Source: Pseudomonadota bacterium (GTDB lineage Bacteria > Pseudomonadota > Gammaproteobacteria > Burkholderiales > Thiobacillaceae). From it: 64,000 bases of DNA. The notes beneath the pieces are model-generated. The model did not search any database. It worked only from the letters and a program-made list of their open reading frames with translations, and was not told the DNA's origin. Position 1 is the stretch's first letter. Each line of letters opens with the position of its first letter. Made by a program: the position numbers and the translations under genes. Below are positions 16,227 through 25,257 of this stretch, one piece after another. The DNA lies in assembly GCA_021811235.1 (NCBI GenBank), contig JAJZPG010000010.1:50843-114842 (forward strand), given 5' to 3'.

Positions 16227-17492
16227 ATGAAATTCACTCGCGTATTCACATTCATGGCGCTGGCAGGTCTGGCCGGCAGCGCCTTCGCTACCAACGGTTA
16301 TTTTTCGCACGGCTATGGCATGAAGGCCAAGGGTATGGGGGGCGCAGCTACTGCCTCGCATGACGATGCCTTCTTCGGCGCCAACAACCCTGCCGCCGCT
16401 GCCTTTGCCGGCAATCGCATTGATCTGGGGGCGGATCTGTTCAGCCCAATCCGCGAGACATCGAATGCTGGCGACTTCGGTACGCCTGTTACCTCCGAGA
16501 GTGACTCTGAATACTTCCTGATTCCCGAATTTGGTTACAACCGTATGGTCAACAGCAATCTGGCGCTGGGCGTGACGGTTTATGGCAACGGTGGCATGAA
16601 TACCGATTATCCGGCTCTGGGTGGCGCGCTTGGCACGACTAACATTCTAGGCGGCACGGGCTCCTTGGGTGTTGACCTGATGCAATTGATCATTGCGCCG
16701 ACCGCGGCTTACAAGGTCGCGCCTAACCACTCCATCGGCATTTCGCCTCTGATTGGCTATCAGCGTTTTGCTGCCACCGGTATTCAGCCCTTTACCGCCT
16801 ACTCTGCTTCGCCTACCAAAGTGACCGAAAATGGCCATGATGATGCCTTCGGTTATGGCGTGCGGATCGGCTACATGGGCAAGATCACCCCGACCATCAC
16901 AATCGGTGCGGCCTACGCATCCAAGATTGATTTTGAAGAGTTTAGCGAATACGCCGGCCTGTTTGCCGAGCAGGGCGACTTCGATATTCCCGAGAACTAC
17001 AACCTGGGCGTGGCCTGGCAAGCGACCCCTGCGGTCAAACTGGCGCTCGACTACCAGCGTATCAACTATAACGATGTGGCCGCAGTCGGTAACCCGGTCA
17101 GCAATTTGCTCGTATTGGGTCAACCGCTCGGCTCTGCTAATGGCCCGGGCTTTGGCTGGGACAATGTCGATGTGTGGAAACTGGGCGTAGAGTATAAATA
17201 TAGTCAGAAGCTGATACTGCGCGCCGGATATAGTCATAACGACAATCCTATCAAGGGCTCAGACATGGGCGAAGTGCTGTTCAACATTCTGGCTCCCGCG
17301 GTAATCGAGAATCATGCCACGTTGGGCTTCACGTATACGTTGGCGTCCGGTAACGAAGTCACGATGTCTTATATGCACGCGTTTGAAAATGATGTGAGCT
17401 CTGCACGCCCTGGCGCACCCTTTGGTACCAATGTGGACACGATCAAGATGTACCAAAACTCGCTGGGCATCCAGTACAGCTGGAAGATGTAA
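16227..17492 (+). CDS. FadL/OmpP1-type outer-membrane transporter
   Basis: A 421-residue beta-barrel porin of the family that moves hydrophobic compounds across the outer membrane. It has a signal peptide (cleavage near SAFA-TNGYF, residue 21-22), the N-terminal NGYFSHGYGMKAKGMGGA segment and the NNPAAAAF hatch motif typical of FadL, and ends in an amphipathic beta-strand (QYSWKM). GGAGG lies 8 nt before the ATG. Its base composition is lower in GC than the surrounding genes. Terminators isolate it on both sides. The substrate is unknown; hydrophobic sulfur compounds are one possibility given the neighbours. Confidence 0.88.
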   Translation: MKFTRVFTFMALAGLAGSAFATNGYFSHGYGMKAKGMGGAATASHDDAFFGANNPAAAAFAGNRIDLGADLFSPIRETSNAGDFGTPVTSESDSEYFLIPEFGYNRMVNSNLALGVTVYGNGGMNTDYPALGGALGTTNILGGTGSLGVDLMQLIIAPTAAYKVAPNHSIGISPLIGYQRFAATGIQPFTAYSASPTKVTENGHDDAFGYGVRIGYMGKITPTITIGAAYASKIDFEEFSEYAGLFAEQGDFDIPENYNLGVAWQATPAVKLALDYQRINYNDVAAVGNPVSNLLVLGQPLGSANGPGFGWDNVDVWKLGVEYKYSQKLILRAGYSHNDNPIKGSDMGEVLFNILAPAVIENHATLGFTYTLASGNEVTMSYMHAFENDVSSARPGAPFGTNVDTIKMYQNSLGIQYSWKM

Positions 17493-17512
17493 TTATTCTG
17501 TTCGGCTGATAG

Positions 17513-17542
17513 AAACCGGAGGCGTCGGCCTCCGGTTTTTTT
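17513..17542 (+). terminator. terminator after the FadL-type gene
   Basis: AACCGGAGGC and GCCTCCGGTT pair around a short loop and are followed by seven Ts, 20 bp past the stop. Confidence 0.9.
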
Positions 17543-17568
17543 ATGCGCGAAAAACACTGACCCAGCCA

Positions 17569-17608
17569 ACAAACAAAAAAGCGCGGATCAACCGCGCTTT
17601 TTTGTTTG
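17569..17608 (-). terminator. terminator after valS
   Basis: CAAACAAAAAAGCGCGG pairs with CCGCGCTTTTTTGTTTG around ATCAA, with T-runs in both orientations. It ends leftward valS transcription. Confidence 0.9.
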
Positions 17609-17619
17609 GGCAAAGGCGG

Positions 17620-20430
17620 TCAGCCGAGCCGTGCGTGCTGGGTCTCCAGTTTCTGCAGCATGGTACTAAAATCAGCGAGCCGGGCCTTCTCCTGTTCGAC
17701 CACTGCCGCGGGCGCGCGGTCTACGAAGCTGGGGTTGGCGAGCTTGCCCTCGGCTTTCTTGATCTCGCCCTGGATGCGGGCGATTTCCTTGGCGAGGCGT
17801 GCGCGTTCCGCGTCCTTGTCGATTTCGACCACCAGCATCAGGCGCATGTCGCCGGCCAGCGCGACTGGGGCGTCGGCGTCGGCGAGCGTGGCGGTGGCGC
17901 TGACGCCGGAGAGCTTGGCGAGTGCGCTGATATAGGGGGCGAGCGCATTGATCACCGCCGTGTCGCCTTCGATCACCAGCGGCACGCGCTGCGCCGGCGA
18001 CAGGCCCATCTCGCCGCGCAGGGTGCGGCAGGCGTTGACGAGTTCCTTCAGCAGTTGAATGCGCGCGACGCTGTCCGGACGGCGCTGCGCTTCGTCGACC
18101 TGCGGATAGGGCGCGAGCATGATGCTGTTGCCTGCCACGCCGGCGAGCGGCGCGACCTTCTGCCACAGCTCCTCGGTGATGAAGGGGATGATGGGGTGGG
18201 CGAGACGCAGCGTGGCTTCGAGCACGCTGGCGAGCGTACGGCGAGTGGCGCGCTGTTGTTCCGGCGTGCCGTTGTTCAACTGCACCTTGGCGAGCTCCAG
18301 GTACCAGTCGCAGTATTCGTCCCAGACAAACTCATAGACCGCGCGGGCGGCCTGGTCGAAGCGGTAGGCGGCGAAGGCCTCGTGCACGTCGGCGACGGCC
18401 TGCTGCAGGCGGGCGGCGATCCAGCGGTCGGCATCCGAGAAATCCATCGTCTGGCTGGCGTCCTGTCCGCAGTCGTGGCCTTCCAGGTTCATCAGCGCGA
18501 AACGGGTGGCGTTCCACAGCTTGTTGCAGAAATTGCGATAGCCCTCGGCGCGCTGCAGGTCGAACTTGATGTCGCGGCCGTGCGTGGCCAGACTCGCGAA
18601 GGTGAAGCGCAGCGCATCGGTGCCGTAGGCGGCGATGCCCTCGGGGAATTCGCGGCGGGTACGTTTCTCGATACTGGCGGCCTGCTTGGGGTTCATCAGG
18701 CCCTGGGTGCGCTTGGCGACGAGATCGTCGATGCCAATGCCGTCGATGAGGTCGATCGGGTCGAGCACGTTGCCCTTCGACTTGCTCATCTTCTGGCCTT
18801 CGGAGTCGCGCACCAGACCGGTGACGTACACCTCGCGGAACGGCACCTTGCCGGTGAAGTGCAGCGACATCATCACCATGCGGGCGACCCAGAAGAAGAT
18901 GATGTCGAAGCCGGTGACCAGCACCGAGGTCGGCAGGTAGCGCTCCAGCTCCGGCGTCTGCTCGGGCCAGCCCAGGGTGGAGAAGGGCCACAGCGCGCTG
19001 GAGAACCAGGTGTCGAGCACGTCGTTGTCCTGCGTCAGCTCGCGGCTGCCGGCCTGCTTCTTCGCTTCTTCCTCGCTGTGCGCGACGTAGAAATTGCCGT
19101 CGGCGTCGTACCATGCGGGAATGCGGTGTCCCCACCACAGCTGGCGCGACACGCACCAGTCCTGGATGTTCTCCAGCCACTGGCGGTAGGTGGTGGTCCA
19201 GTTCTCCGGCACGAACTTCAGCTCGCCCGAATCGACCGCGGCGAGGCCCTGCTTGGCGAGGCCTTCCATGCTCATGAACCACTGGTCGGTGAGCATCGGC
19301 TCGATCACGGCATGGGTGCGGTCGCCGCGCGGGATCATCAGCTTGTGCGGCTTGGCGGAGACGAGCAGGCCCTTGTCCTGGAGTTCGTCGAGCAGCTTCT
19401 GGCGCGCGTCGTAGCGGTCGAGGCCCTGGTATTCGGTCGGGCAGAGGTCGTTCATCCTGGCGTCGAGCGTCAGCACGCTGATCGCGACCAGCTTGTGGCG
19501 CTGCCCGACCTGCCAGTCGTTGAAGTCGTGCGCCGGGGTGATCTTGACCACGCCGGTGCCGAACTCGCGGTCGACGTAGTCGTCGGCGATGACGGGGATG
19601 CTGCGCTCGGCGATCGGCAGGCGCACCTGCTTGCCGATCAGGTGCGCGTAGCGCTCGTCCTCGGGATGCACCGCGACGGCGGTGTCGCCGAGCAGGGTTT
19701 CCGGGCGCGTGGTGGCGACGGTGAGGAAGCCGGAGCCGTCCTCCAGCGGGTAGTTGATTTCCCAGATGAAACCGTCTTCCTCGGTGGGGACGACTTCGAG
19801 GTCGGACACCGCGGTCTGCAGCACCGGATCCCAGTTCACCAGCCGCTTGCCGCGGTAGATCAGGCCCTCGCGGTACAGCCTCACGAACACTTCGGAGACG
19901 GCCTTCGACAGGCCGGCGTCCATGGTGAAGCGCTCGCGGCTCCAGTCGGGGCTGGTGCCGAGCCGGCGCATCTGGCGGGTGATGGTGGAGCCGGAGTGCT
20001 CCTTCCATTCCCATACCTTGTCCAGGAATTTCTCGCGGCCGAGGTCATGGCGCGACACGCCCTGCGCGTCGAGTTGGCGTTCCACGACGATTTGCGTGGC
20101 GATGCCGGCGTGGTCGGTGCCCGGCTGCCACAGCGTGTTGTCGCCTGCCATGCGGTGATAGCGGGTCAGCGCGTCCATCAGGGTGTGCTGGAAGGCGTGC
20201 CCCATGTGCAGCGTGCCGGTGACGTTGGGCGGCGGCAGCATGATGCAGTAGGCGGGGGCGTCGGGCTTGTCACCACAAGGGGACTCCGATCCACTACGAG
20301 CGCTTGTGCCCTTCAGGGGAGAGGCCCGTGTGGAGTCGTATGCGCCGGCCTTGAAGTAGCCGGCGTTCTCCCACTGGGCGTACCAGCGTTTCTCGATGTC
20401 GGCCGGTTCGAAGGATTTGGCGAGTTCCAT
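17620..20430 (-). CDS. valS: valyl-tRNA synthetase
   Basis: Charges tRNA-Val with valine. The protein (936 residues from ATG 20430) shows the class I signatures: HMGH (75-78) and KMSKS further on (QKMSKSKGN), the CP1 editing domain between, and a C-terminal coiled coil. The start MELAKSFEP matches homologues; an ATG seven codons earlier adds nothing recognisable. An oddity is a 23-residue insertion at residues 32-54 (between YFKAGAY and KPDAPAYC), encoded by an imperfect palindrome, in a loop before the Rossmann fold where relatives are shorter. The frame is intact, so the enzyme is probably active. Confidence 0.97.
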   Translation of the reverse strand: MELAKSFEPADIEKRWYAQWENAGYFKAGAYDSTRASPLKGTSARSGSESPCGDKPDAPAYCIMLPPPNVTGTLHMGHAFQHTLMDALTRYHRMAGDNTLWQPGTDHAGIATQIVVERQLDAQGVSRHDLGREKFLDKVWEWKEHSGSTITRQMRRLGTSPDWSRERFTMDAGLSKAVSEVFVRLYREGLIYRGKRLVNWDPVLQTAVSDLEVVPTEEDGFIWEINYPLEDGSGFLTVATTRPETLLGDTAVAVHPEDERYAHLIGKQVRLPIAERSIPVIADDYVDREFGTGVVKITPAHDFNDWQVGQRHKLVAISVLTLDARMNDLCPTEYQGLDRYDARQKLLDELQDKGLLVSAKPHKLMIPRGDRTHAVIEPMLTDQWFMSMEGLAKQGLAAVDSGELKFVPENWTTTYRQWLENIQDWCVSRQLWWGHRIPAWYDADGNFYVAHSEEEAKKQAGSRELTQDNDVLDTWFSSALWPFSTLGWPEQTPELERYLPTSVLVTGFDIIFFWVARMVMMSLHFTGKVPFREVYVTGLVRDSEGQKMSKSKGNVLDPIDLIDGIGIDDLVAKRTQGLMNPKQAASIEKRTRREFPEGIAAYGTDALRFTFASLATHGRDIKFDLQRAEGYRNFCNKLWNATRFALMNLEGHDCGQDASQTMDFSDADRWIAARLQQAVADVHEAFAAYRFDQAARAVYEFVWDEYCDWYLELAKVQLNNGTPEQQRATRRTLASVLEATLRLAHPIIPFITEELWQKVAPLAGVAGNSIMLAPYPQVDEAQRRPDSVARIQLLKELVNACRTLRGEMGLSPAQRVPLVIEGDTAVINALAPYISALAKLSGVSATATLADADAPVALAGDMRLMLVVEIDKDAERARLAKEIARIQGEIKKAEGKLANPSFVDRAPAAVVEQEKARLADFSTMLQKLETQHARLG
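20269..20337. repeat. 69-bp palindromic insertion inside valS
   Basis: Two 20-bp arms (20269-20288 and 20318-20337) are imperfect inverted repeats; shared parts include CCACA-GGG and CTCC. The segment is exactly 23 codons long, keeps the reading frame and lies in a surface-loop position of valS where the family has no equivalent residues. It resembles a coding-region palindromic repeat element. Whether copies exist elsewhere in the genome cannot be seen here. Confidence 0.6.
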
Positions 20431-20544
20431 GACGTGCGGGCAAAAGCGCAATTATCCCAAAAAAGGCCGGGACACGTCCCAAAAATCCTGGGGCACAGGC
20501 CCAAAAGTTCGGGGCCGGCTCAATAAAATGCGGCGGTCGTCGAA

Positions 20545-20994
20545 TCAGGTTGACGGATCGCGCGGTTGCTTGAGCTTTTCGGCCACGGCGTCGCGCACGA
20601 TTTCGCGCACGTTGACGTCGAGCTGGGAGAGCAGGCTGGCCACGGTCTGGTCGATGTTCCTGCGCAGTTCGGCCGCAACCTGTTTTTCCATCACTTCGGA
20701 CAGGCGGGGGGCCAGCTCGCTCATCAATTGCTCGGCCAGGGTGTCGGTGACGATCGTCGGTGCAGGCTCGGTAGACGGGGGTGGGGCAGGTTCGGCAACG
20801 GGGCGTGCCGCAGGCGGGACGGGGGCGGCCGGAGCCGCGGGTGGGGTGCCGCGCTCGATCACCTGGGTCAGCACCGGCAGCCAGGCATCCGGCGGCGCGG
20901 CCTGCTCGGGGGCCGGGTCGCTGCGCGCATCGTCGCTGCCGCCACGATGCTTTTTCAGTAGCGCATCCATCTTGCTCAACAGCGGCTCGCTCAT
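20545..20994 (-). CDS. hypothetical protein with proline/alanine-rich linker
   Basis: A 149-residue protein I do not recognise. Residues 1-18 form a short helix (SEPLLSKMDALLKKHRGG), residues 45-82 are a low-complexity Pro/Ala linker, and residues 85-145 look like a long amphipathic helix (LAEQLMSELAPRLSEVMEKQVAAELRR and onward) likely to dimerise. GGAGG lies 5 nt before the ATG. It sits 9 bp after holC in the pepA-holC-valS series, so it is probably co-transcribed; a link to replication or tRNA charging is not shown. Confidence 0.75.
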   Translation of the reverse strand: MSEPLLSKMDALLKKHRGGSDDARSDPAPEQAAPPDAWLPVLTQVIERGTPPAAPAAPVPPAARPVAEPAPPPSTEPAPTIVTDTLAEQLMSELAPRLSEVMEKQVAAELRRNIDQTVASLLSQLDVNVREIVRDAVAEKLKQPRDPST

Positions 20995-21003
20995 GGGGAC
21001 CTC

Positions 21004-21432
21004 CTATCCGGCGTGCTGGCGCAGGTCGTGCGTCTTTAACGCGTAACCCCGCGTCTGGTAGAAGCGGTAGCGCTCACGCCCGCGTTCACGCCCGATATCG
21101 TCCTGGCCGACGATCTCGACCAGGCGCTCGAAGCGGGCGAAGGCCGCGGGTTGTTCGGCGTGCAGGTTGATCATCACGTCGGCGGAGCGCAGCGCGTCGA
21201 CGTTCGCGCCGATCAGCACCGGCGTTTCGCCGGCCAGCGCGTCGGTGTCGCGACAGTGCGGGACGAAGCCGAGCGCGGGCGTCGTCCACAACAGGCGATC
21301 GATGGCGGCAGCGGTCGTTGCGTCCGGCGTATAAATCATCACCTGCCTGCCCTGGCCGTACGCCTTGGCGGCGACGCGGCGGGCGACGTCGAGCGGGTCG
21401 TCGGCAAAGGTGTAGAAGGTGATTTCGGTCAC
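21004..21432 (-). CDS. holC: DNA polymerase III chi subunit
   Basis: The chi subunit joins the clamp loader to single-stranded-DNA-binding protein. The 142-residue protein shows the usual HolC pattern: EITFYTFADDP at the N-terminus, a KAYGQGRQVMIYTPD strand-loop, an LLWT segment and a C-terminal RYRFYQTRGY. The start is GTG at 21432, one base after the pepA stop, so translation is likely coupled. The pepA-holC-valS order is common in Proteobacteria. Confidence 0.93.
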   Translation of the reverse strand: MTEITFYTFADDPLDVARRVAAKAYGQGRQVMIYTPDATTAAAIDRLLWTTPALGFVPHCRDTDALAGETPVLIGANVDALRSADVMINLHAEQPAAFARFERLVEIVGQDDIGRERGRERYRFYQTRGYALKTHDLRQHAG

Positions 21433-21433
21433 G

Positions 21434-22945
21434 TCACTTTTCAGCGCGGTTCAGCAGGAAGTGCACCAGCAGCGATACCGGCCGCCCGGTCGAACCCTTG
21501 TCGCGGCCGCCCTTGTAGGCGGTGCCGGCGATGTCGAGGTGCGCCCAGTGGTATTTCTTGGCGAAGCGTGACAGGAAGCAGGCGGCGGTGATCGAGCCGG
21601 CCGGGCGGCCGCCGATGTTGGCCATGTCGGCGAGGCTGCTCTTCAGCTGATCCTGGTAGTCGTCCCATAACGGCATGCGCCACACGCGGTCCCACGCGTG
21701 GTCGCCGGCGTGTTCGATTTCGCGCGCCAGCGGATCGTGGTTGCTGAACAGCGCGCTGGGATGGGCGCCGAGAGCGATCACGCAAGCACCGGTGAGTGTC
21801 GCCAGATCGATCACCGCGTCGGGCTCGAAGCGCTCGGCGTAGGTCAGCGCGTCGCACAGGATCAGGCGGCCTTCGGCGTCGGTGTTGAGGATCTCGATGG
21901 TCTGGCCGGACATCGAGGTGACGATGTCGCCCGGTTTGTTGGCGTTCGCATCCGGCATGTTTTCGCACGAGGGCACCAGGCCGACGACGTTGAGCGGCAG
22001 CCCCAGTTCGCCGATGGCGCGGAAGGCGCCGAGCACTGCGCCGCCGCCACTCATGTCGTAGTTCATCTCGTCCATCTCGGCGGGCGGCTTCAGCGAAATG
22101 CCGCCGGCGTCGAAGGTGATCGCCTTGCCGACCAGCACCACCGGCTTGTCGCCCTTGTTGCCCCCATCGTGCTTCAGCACGATGAAGCGTGGCGGCTTGT
22201 TGCTGCCTTTGCCGACGGAAAGGAAGGAACCCATGCCGAGTTTTTCGCAGGCGGCCTGATCGAGAATATCGCAGCCGAAGCCGTGCGCCTTCGCCAGTTT
22301 CTTCGCTTCGCCTGCCAGGTATTCGGGGGTGCAGACGTTGGACGGCGTGTTGCCGAGATCCTTGGCAAGCTGGATGCCGTGCGCGATGGCCAGTCCGTGG
22401 GCGAGGCCGGCTTCGCCGAACCGGAGTTCACCGCGTCGCGACACTGCGAAGGTGACGCGCTTGAGTGGACGACGCGCCTCGCTCGGCTTGCTCTTCATGC
22501 GGTCGAAACGGTACAGCGCATCGTGCGCGCTGACGACGGCCTGTTCGATGTTCCAGGTGACGTCGCGCTTCTTCACCGGGATCTCGGACAGCGTGATGAC
22601 GGCTTCCATCGAGCCGGTGTCGCGCAGCGTCTTCACCGCACTGGCGATGGCGTCGCGGTAGGCTTTCTCGTGGAAATCGCGCTCCTTGCCGAGACCGACC
22701 AGCAGGACACGATCCGCCAGGATGTTCGGCACCTTGTGCAGCAGCAGGGTGCTGCCGGTCTTGCCTTCCATGTCGCCGCCGCGCAGGATGTCCGACAGAT
22801 ACCCGTCGCTGGCGCGGTCGATGTCGATGGCCGGTGCCGACAGCTTGCGGCTCTCGAACACGCCGACGACCACGCAGGCGGTGCGCTGCTTTTCGGGGGC
22901 GCCGCTTTTTATGCTAAATTCGAGTTCGATTTCCTTGTTTTCCAT
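21434..22945 (-). CDS. pepA: leucyl aminopeptidase (M17)
   Basis: Cytoplasmic di-metal aminopeptidase that trims N-terminal residues from peptides; PepA of E. coli also binds DNA. The 503-residue protein has the N-terminal macro-like domain (1-170) and the catalytic domain with GKAITFDAGGISLKP (first metal ligands), DMSGGGAV and the diagnostic NTDAEGRL. ATG 22945 is preferred to a start 29 codons earlier because homologues begin at the MENKEIELEFS segment. It is divergent from lptF with a 162-bp gap, an arrangement frequently seen in Proteobacteria. Confidence 0.96.
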   Translation of the reverse strand: MENKEIELEFSIKSGAPEKQRTACVVVGVFESRKLSAPAIDIDRASDGYLSDILRGGDMEGKTGSTLLLHKVPNILADRVLLVGLGKERDFHEKAYRDAIASAVKTLRDTGSMEAVITLSEIPVKKRDVTWNIEQAVVSAHDALYRFDRMKSKPSEARRPLKRVTFAVSRRGELRFGEAGLAHGLAIAHGIQLAKDLGNTPSNVCTPEYLAGEAKKLAKAHGFGCDILDQAACEKLGMGSFLSVGKGSNKPPRFIVLKHDGGNKGDKPVVLVGKAITFDAGGISLKPPAEMDEMNYDMSGGGAVLGAFRAIGELGLPLNVVGLVPSCENMPDANANKPGDIVTSMSGQTIEILNTDAEGRLILCDALTYAERFEPDAVIDLATLTGACVIALGAHPSALFSNHDPLAREIEHAGDHAWDRVWRMPLWDDYQDQLKSSLADMANIGGRPAGSITAACFLSRFAKKYHWAHLDIAGTAYKGGRDKGSTGRPVSLLVHFLLNRAEK

Positions 22946-23107
22946 GTCTGTGCTCAAAAAAATACAATTTGCCCCCGCGCCGCCGTCAGGCATGGCCTGT
23001 TGGATGGGCGCGCCGGCGGTCGACGATGCCAACTGGATGATTATTGGCGCGGGTGCGGTGGAATGTCAAAAGCCCGTTCGTATCACGAGCGCGTCACGGA
23101 TCGGCCC

Positions 23108-24187
23108 ATGCTCTATCGCCGCGCGCTGACCCGCGAGATGGGCCTCACCACCGGTGCCGTGCTCACGGTGCTGATCGCGATTGCGCTGGTGGTGCTGTTC
23201 ATCCGCCTGCTCGGCGACGTGGCGCGGGGCGAGCTCGCCAACGAGGCGGTATTCGCCTTTCTCGGTTTCTCGCTGCTGTATTTCCTGCCGGTCTTGATGA
23301 CCATCGCGCTGTTTGCCGGCGTCTTGCTGCCCTTGTCGCGCATGTGGCGCGACAGCGAAATGGTCATCTGGTTCAACGCCGGTTTGTCGCTCGCGCAGTG
23401 GATACGCCCGGTGCTGACCTTCGCGGTGCCGCTGTCGGCGGTGATTCTGCTGCTGACGCTGGTGCTCAATCCGTGGATGCAGACCAAGAAAAATGAATAT
23501 CGCCAGGATCTGAAGAGCCGCAGCGAAAGCGCGCTGGTCGCGCCCGGACTGTTTGCTGAATCGAGCGCCGGGCAGCGGGTCTACTACGTCGAGTCGCTCA
23601 ATCCGTTGACCGGCATCGTGCGCAACGTGTTCATGCAGTCGCGCATCGACGGCCAGCTCGGCCTGGTGGTGGCGCGCGAGGGCGACCATACCCAGATGCC
23701 CGACGGGTCGCGCTACCTGGTGTTCAAGGACGGGCGCCGCTATGAAGGCACGCCGGGCCAGCTCGACTATCGCGTCGTGCAGTTCGAGCGTTACTGGATG
23801 CGGCTCGATCCCGTCGCCACCGACGTCCAGGCAGCCAACATCCGCCAGGCCTCGCCCGGCGAACTGCTGGCCGATCCGACGCCGCCGGCGCGAGCCGAAC
23901 TGCTGTGGCGGCTGGGGGTGCCGGTGTCCGCTCTGGTGCTCGCCGTCATGGCGATCCCGCTCAGCTTCGTCAACACGCGGGCGCGCCGGTCCTACGGACT
24001 GGTGATCGCGCTGCTGCTGTACTTCGTCTACAACAACCTGCTGTCGCTGACGCAGGCCTGGGTGGCGCAGGGCAAATTCAATCCGTGGGCCGGCATGCTG
24101 TCGTCTCATCTGCTGATGCTGCTCGCCGTGCTGGCCCTGTTTTACCTGCGCGGCCGGCAGCACGCGCCGCGCTGGGGGCGGGCATGA
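23108..24187 (+). CDS. lptF: LptF, LPS export permease subunit
   Basis: Inner-membrane component of the LptB2FG ABC transporter that extracts lipopolysaccharide and feeds it to the Lpt bridge. The 359-residue protein starts MLYRRALTREMGLTTGAVL, has three N-terminal transmembrane helices (about 15-35, 50-75, 95-117), a periplasmic beta-jellyroll domain, and three C-terminal helices. The open frame extends far upstream antisense to pepA, but ATG 23108 gives the family N-terminus. Its TGA overlaps the lptG start. Confidence 0.94.
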   Translation: MLYRRALTREMGLTTGAVLTVLIAIALVVLFIRLLGDVARGELANEAVFAFLGFSLLYFLPVLMTIALFAGVLLPLSRMWRDSEMVIWFNAGLSLAQWIRPVLTFAVPLSAVILLLTLVLNPWMQTKKNEYRQDLKSRSESALVAPGLFAESSAGQRVYYVESLNPLTGIVRNVFMQSRIDGQLGLVVAREGDHTQMPDGSRYLVFKDGRRYEGTPGQLDYRVVQFERYWMRLDPVATDVQAANIRQASPGELLADPTPPARAELLWRLGVPVSALVLAVMAIPLSFVNTRARRSYGLVIALLLYFVYNNLLSLTQAWVAQGKFNPWAGMLSSHLLMLLAVLALFYLRGRQHAPRWGRA

Positions 24188-25257
24188 ACCTGCTGGCGCG
24201 CTATCTGGCAGGGCAGGTGCTGGTTGCGTCGGGTTTCGTGCTGCTGGCGCTGCTGGTGCTGTTCGCGTTTTTCGATGTGATCCAGGAGCTGGGCAGCCTG
24301 GGCCGCAACAATTACGGGCTCGGCCAGGCTGCCGTCGTGGTGTTGCTGAGCATCCCGGGACACTTGTACGAGATCCTGCCGGTGGCGGCGCTGATCGGAA
24401 CCCTGTTCGCACTGTCGCGCCTGGTGGGCAATTCGGAATATGCGGTGATGCGCGTGTCTGGACTCTCCAACTGGCGCGTTGCCGGCTACTTCAGCGTGAT
24501 CGGCGTGCTGCTGTCGCTGCTGGTGCTGCTGCTCGGAGAATACGTCGCACCGTGGTCGGATCAGGCGGCGCAGCGCTACAAGCTGTCGGCCACCCGTTCG
24601 GTCGTGGCGCAGCAATTCCGTTCCGGCCTGTGGGTCAAGGACGGCAGCGCCTTCATCAACGTGCGCGAGGTGATGCCGGACAACACCCTGCGCGGCCTCG
24701 AGATCTACGGCTTCGATGCCGACGGCCGCCTCGGCTGGATACGCTCTGCCGACGAGGCGAAATGGCGCAACGACCAGACCTGGGATCTGCGGCAGGTGAT
24801 GGAAACGCGCTTCGAGGCGGACGGTATACGCGCCACCCGCAGTGCGCACCAGGATTGGCAGTCGGTGCTGACCCCCGACATTCTCAGCGTGCTGCTGGTG
24901 GCGCCGGAGAAGATGTCGGGACGTACGCTGTGGCGTTACATCGCCCATCTCAAGGCGAACGGCCAGAAGGCTTCGCGCTACGAACTCGCCCTGTGGTCGA
25001 AATTCATCAGCCCCTTCGTCATTCCGATCATGATGCTGATCGCCATGCCGTTCGCGATCCAGGGGCCGCGCGCGGGCGGCACCAGCAGCAAGATCTTCAT
25101 CGGCATCCTGGCCGGGCTCGGCTTCCATCTGCTGAGCCGGCTGTTCGGCCATCTGGGCTTGCTCAATGACTGGCCGGCGATCGTGGTGTCGCTCCTGCCG
25201 CTGCTGATCTTCCTCGCCATCGCACTGGCGGGCATCCGGTGGGTGGACCGCCGCTAG
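24184..25257 (+). CDS. lptG: LptG, LPS export permease subunit
   Basis: Partner of LptF. The 357-residue protein begins MNLLARYLAGQVLVASGFV, has three N-terminal helices, a periplasmic domain (about 125-260) and three C-terminal helices with the conserved PFAIQGPRAGG coupling region. The ATG overlaps the lptF stop (ATGA), indicating coupling. LptB is not in the window. Confidence 0.95.
   Translation: MNLLARYLAGQVLVASGFVLLALLVLFAFFDVIQELGSLGRNNYGLGQAAVVVLLSIPGHLYEILPVAALIGTLFALSRLVGNSEYAVMRVSGLSNWRVAGYFSVIGVLLSLLVLLLGEYVAPWSDQAAQRYKLSATRSVVAQQFRSGLWVKDGSAFINVREVMPDNTLRGLEIYGFDADGRLGWIRSADEAKWRNDQTWDLRQVMETRFEADGIRATRSAHQDWQSVLTPDILSVLLVAPEKMSGRTLWRYIAHLKANGQKASRYELALWSKFISPFVIPIMMLIAMPFAIQGPRAGGTSSKIFIGILAGLGFHLLSRLFGHLGLLNDWPAIVVSLLPLLIFLAIALAGIRWVDRR

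Noticed and set aside
17422..20526. 1034-codon open frame antisense to valS
   Set aside because: Same GC-driven effect; the minus strand has all class I synthetase motifs.
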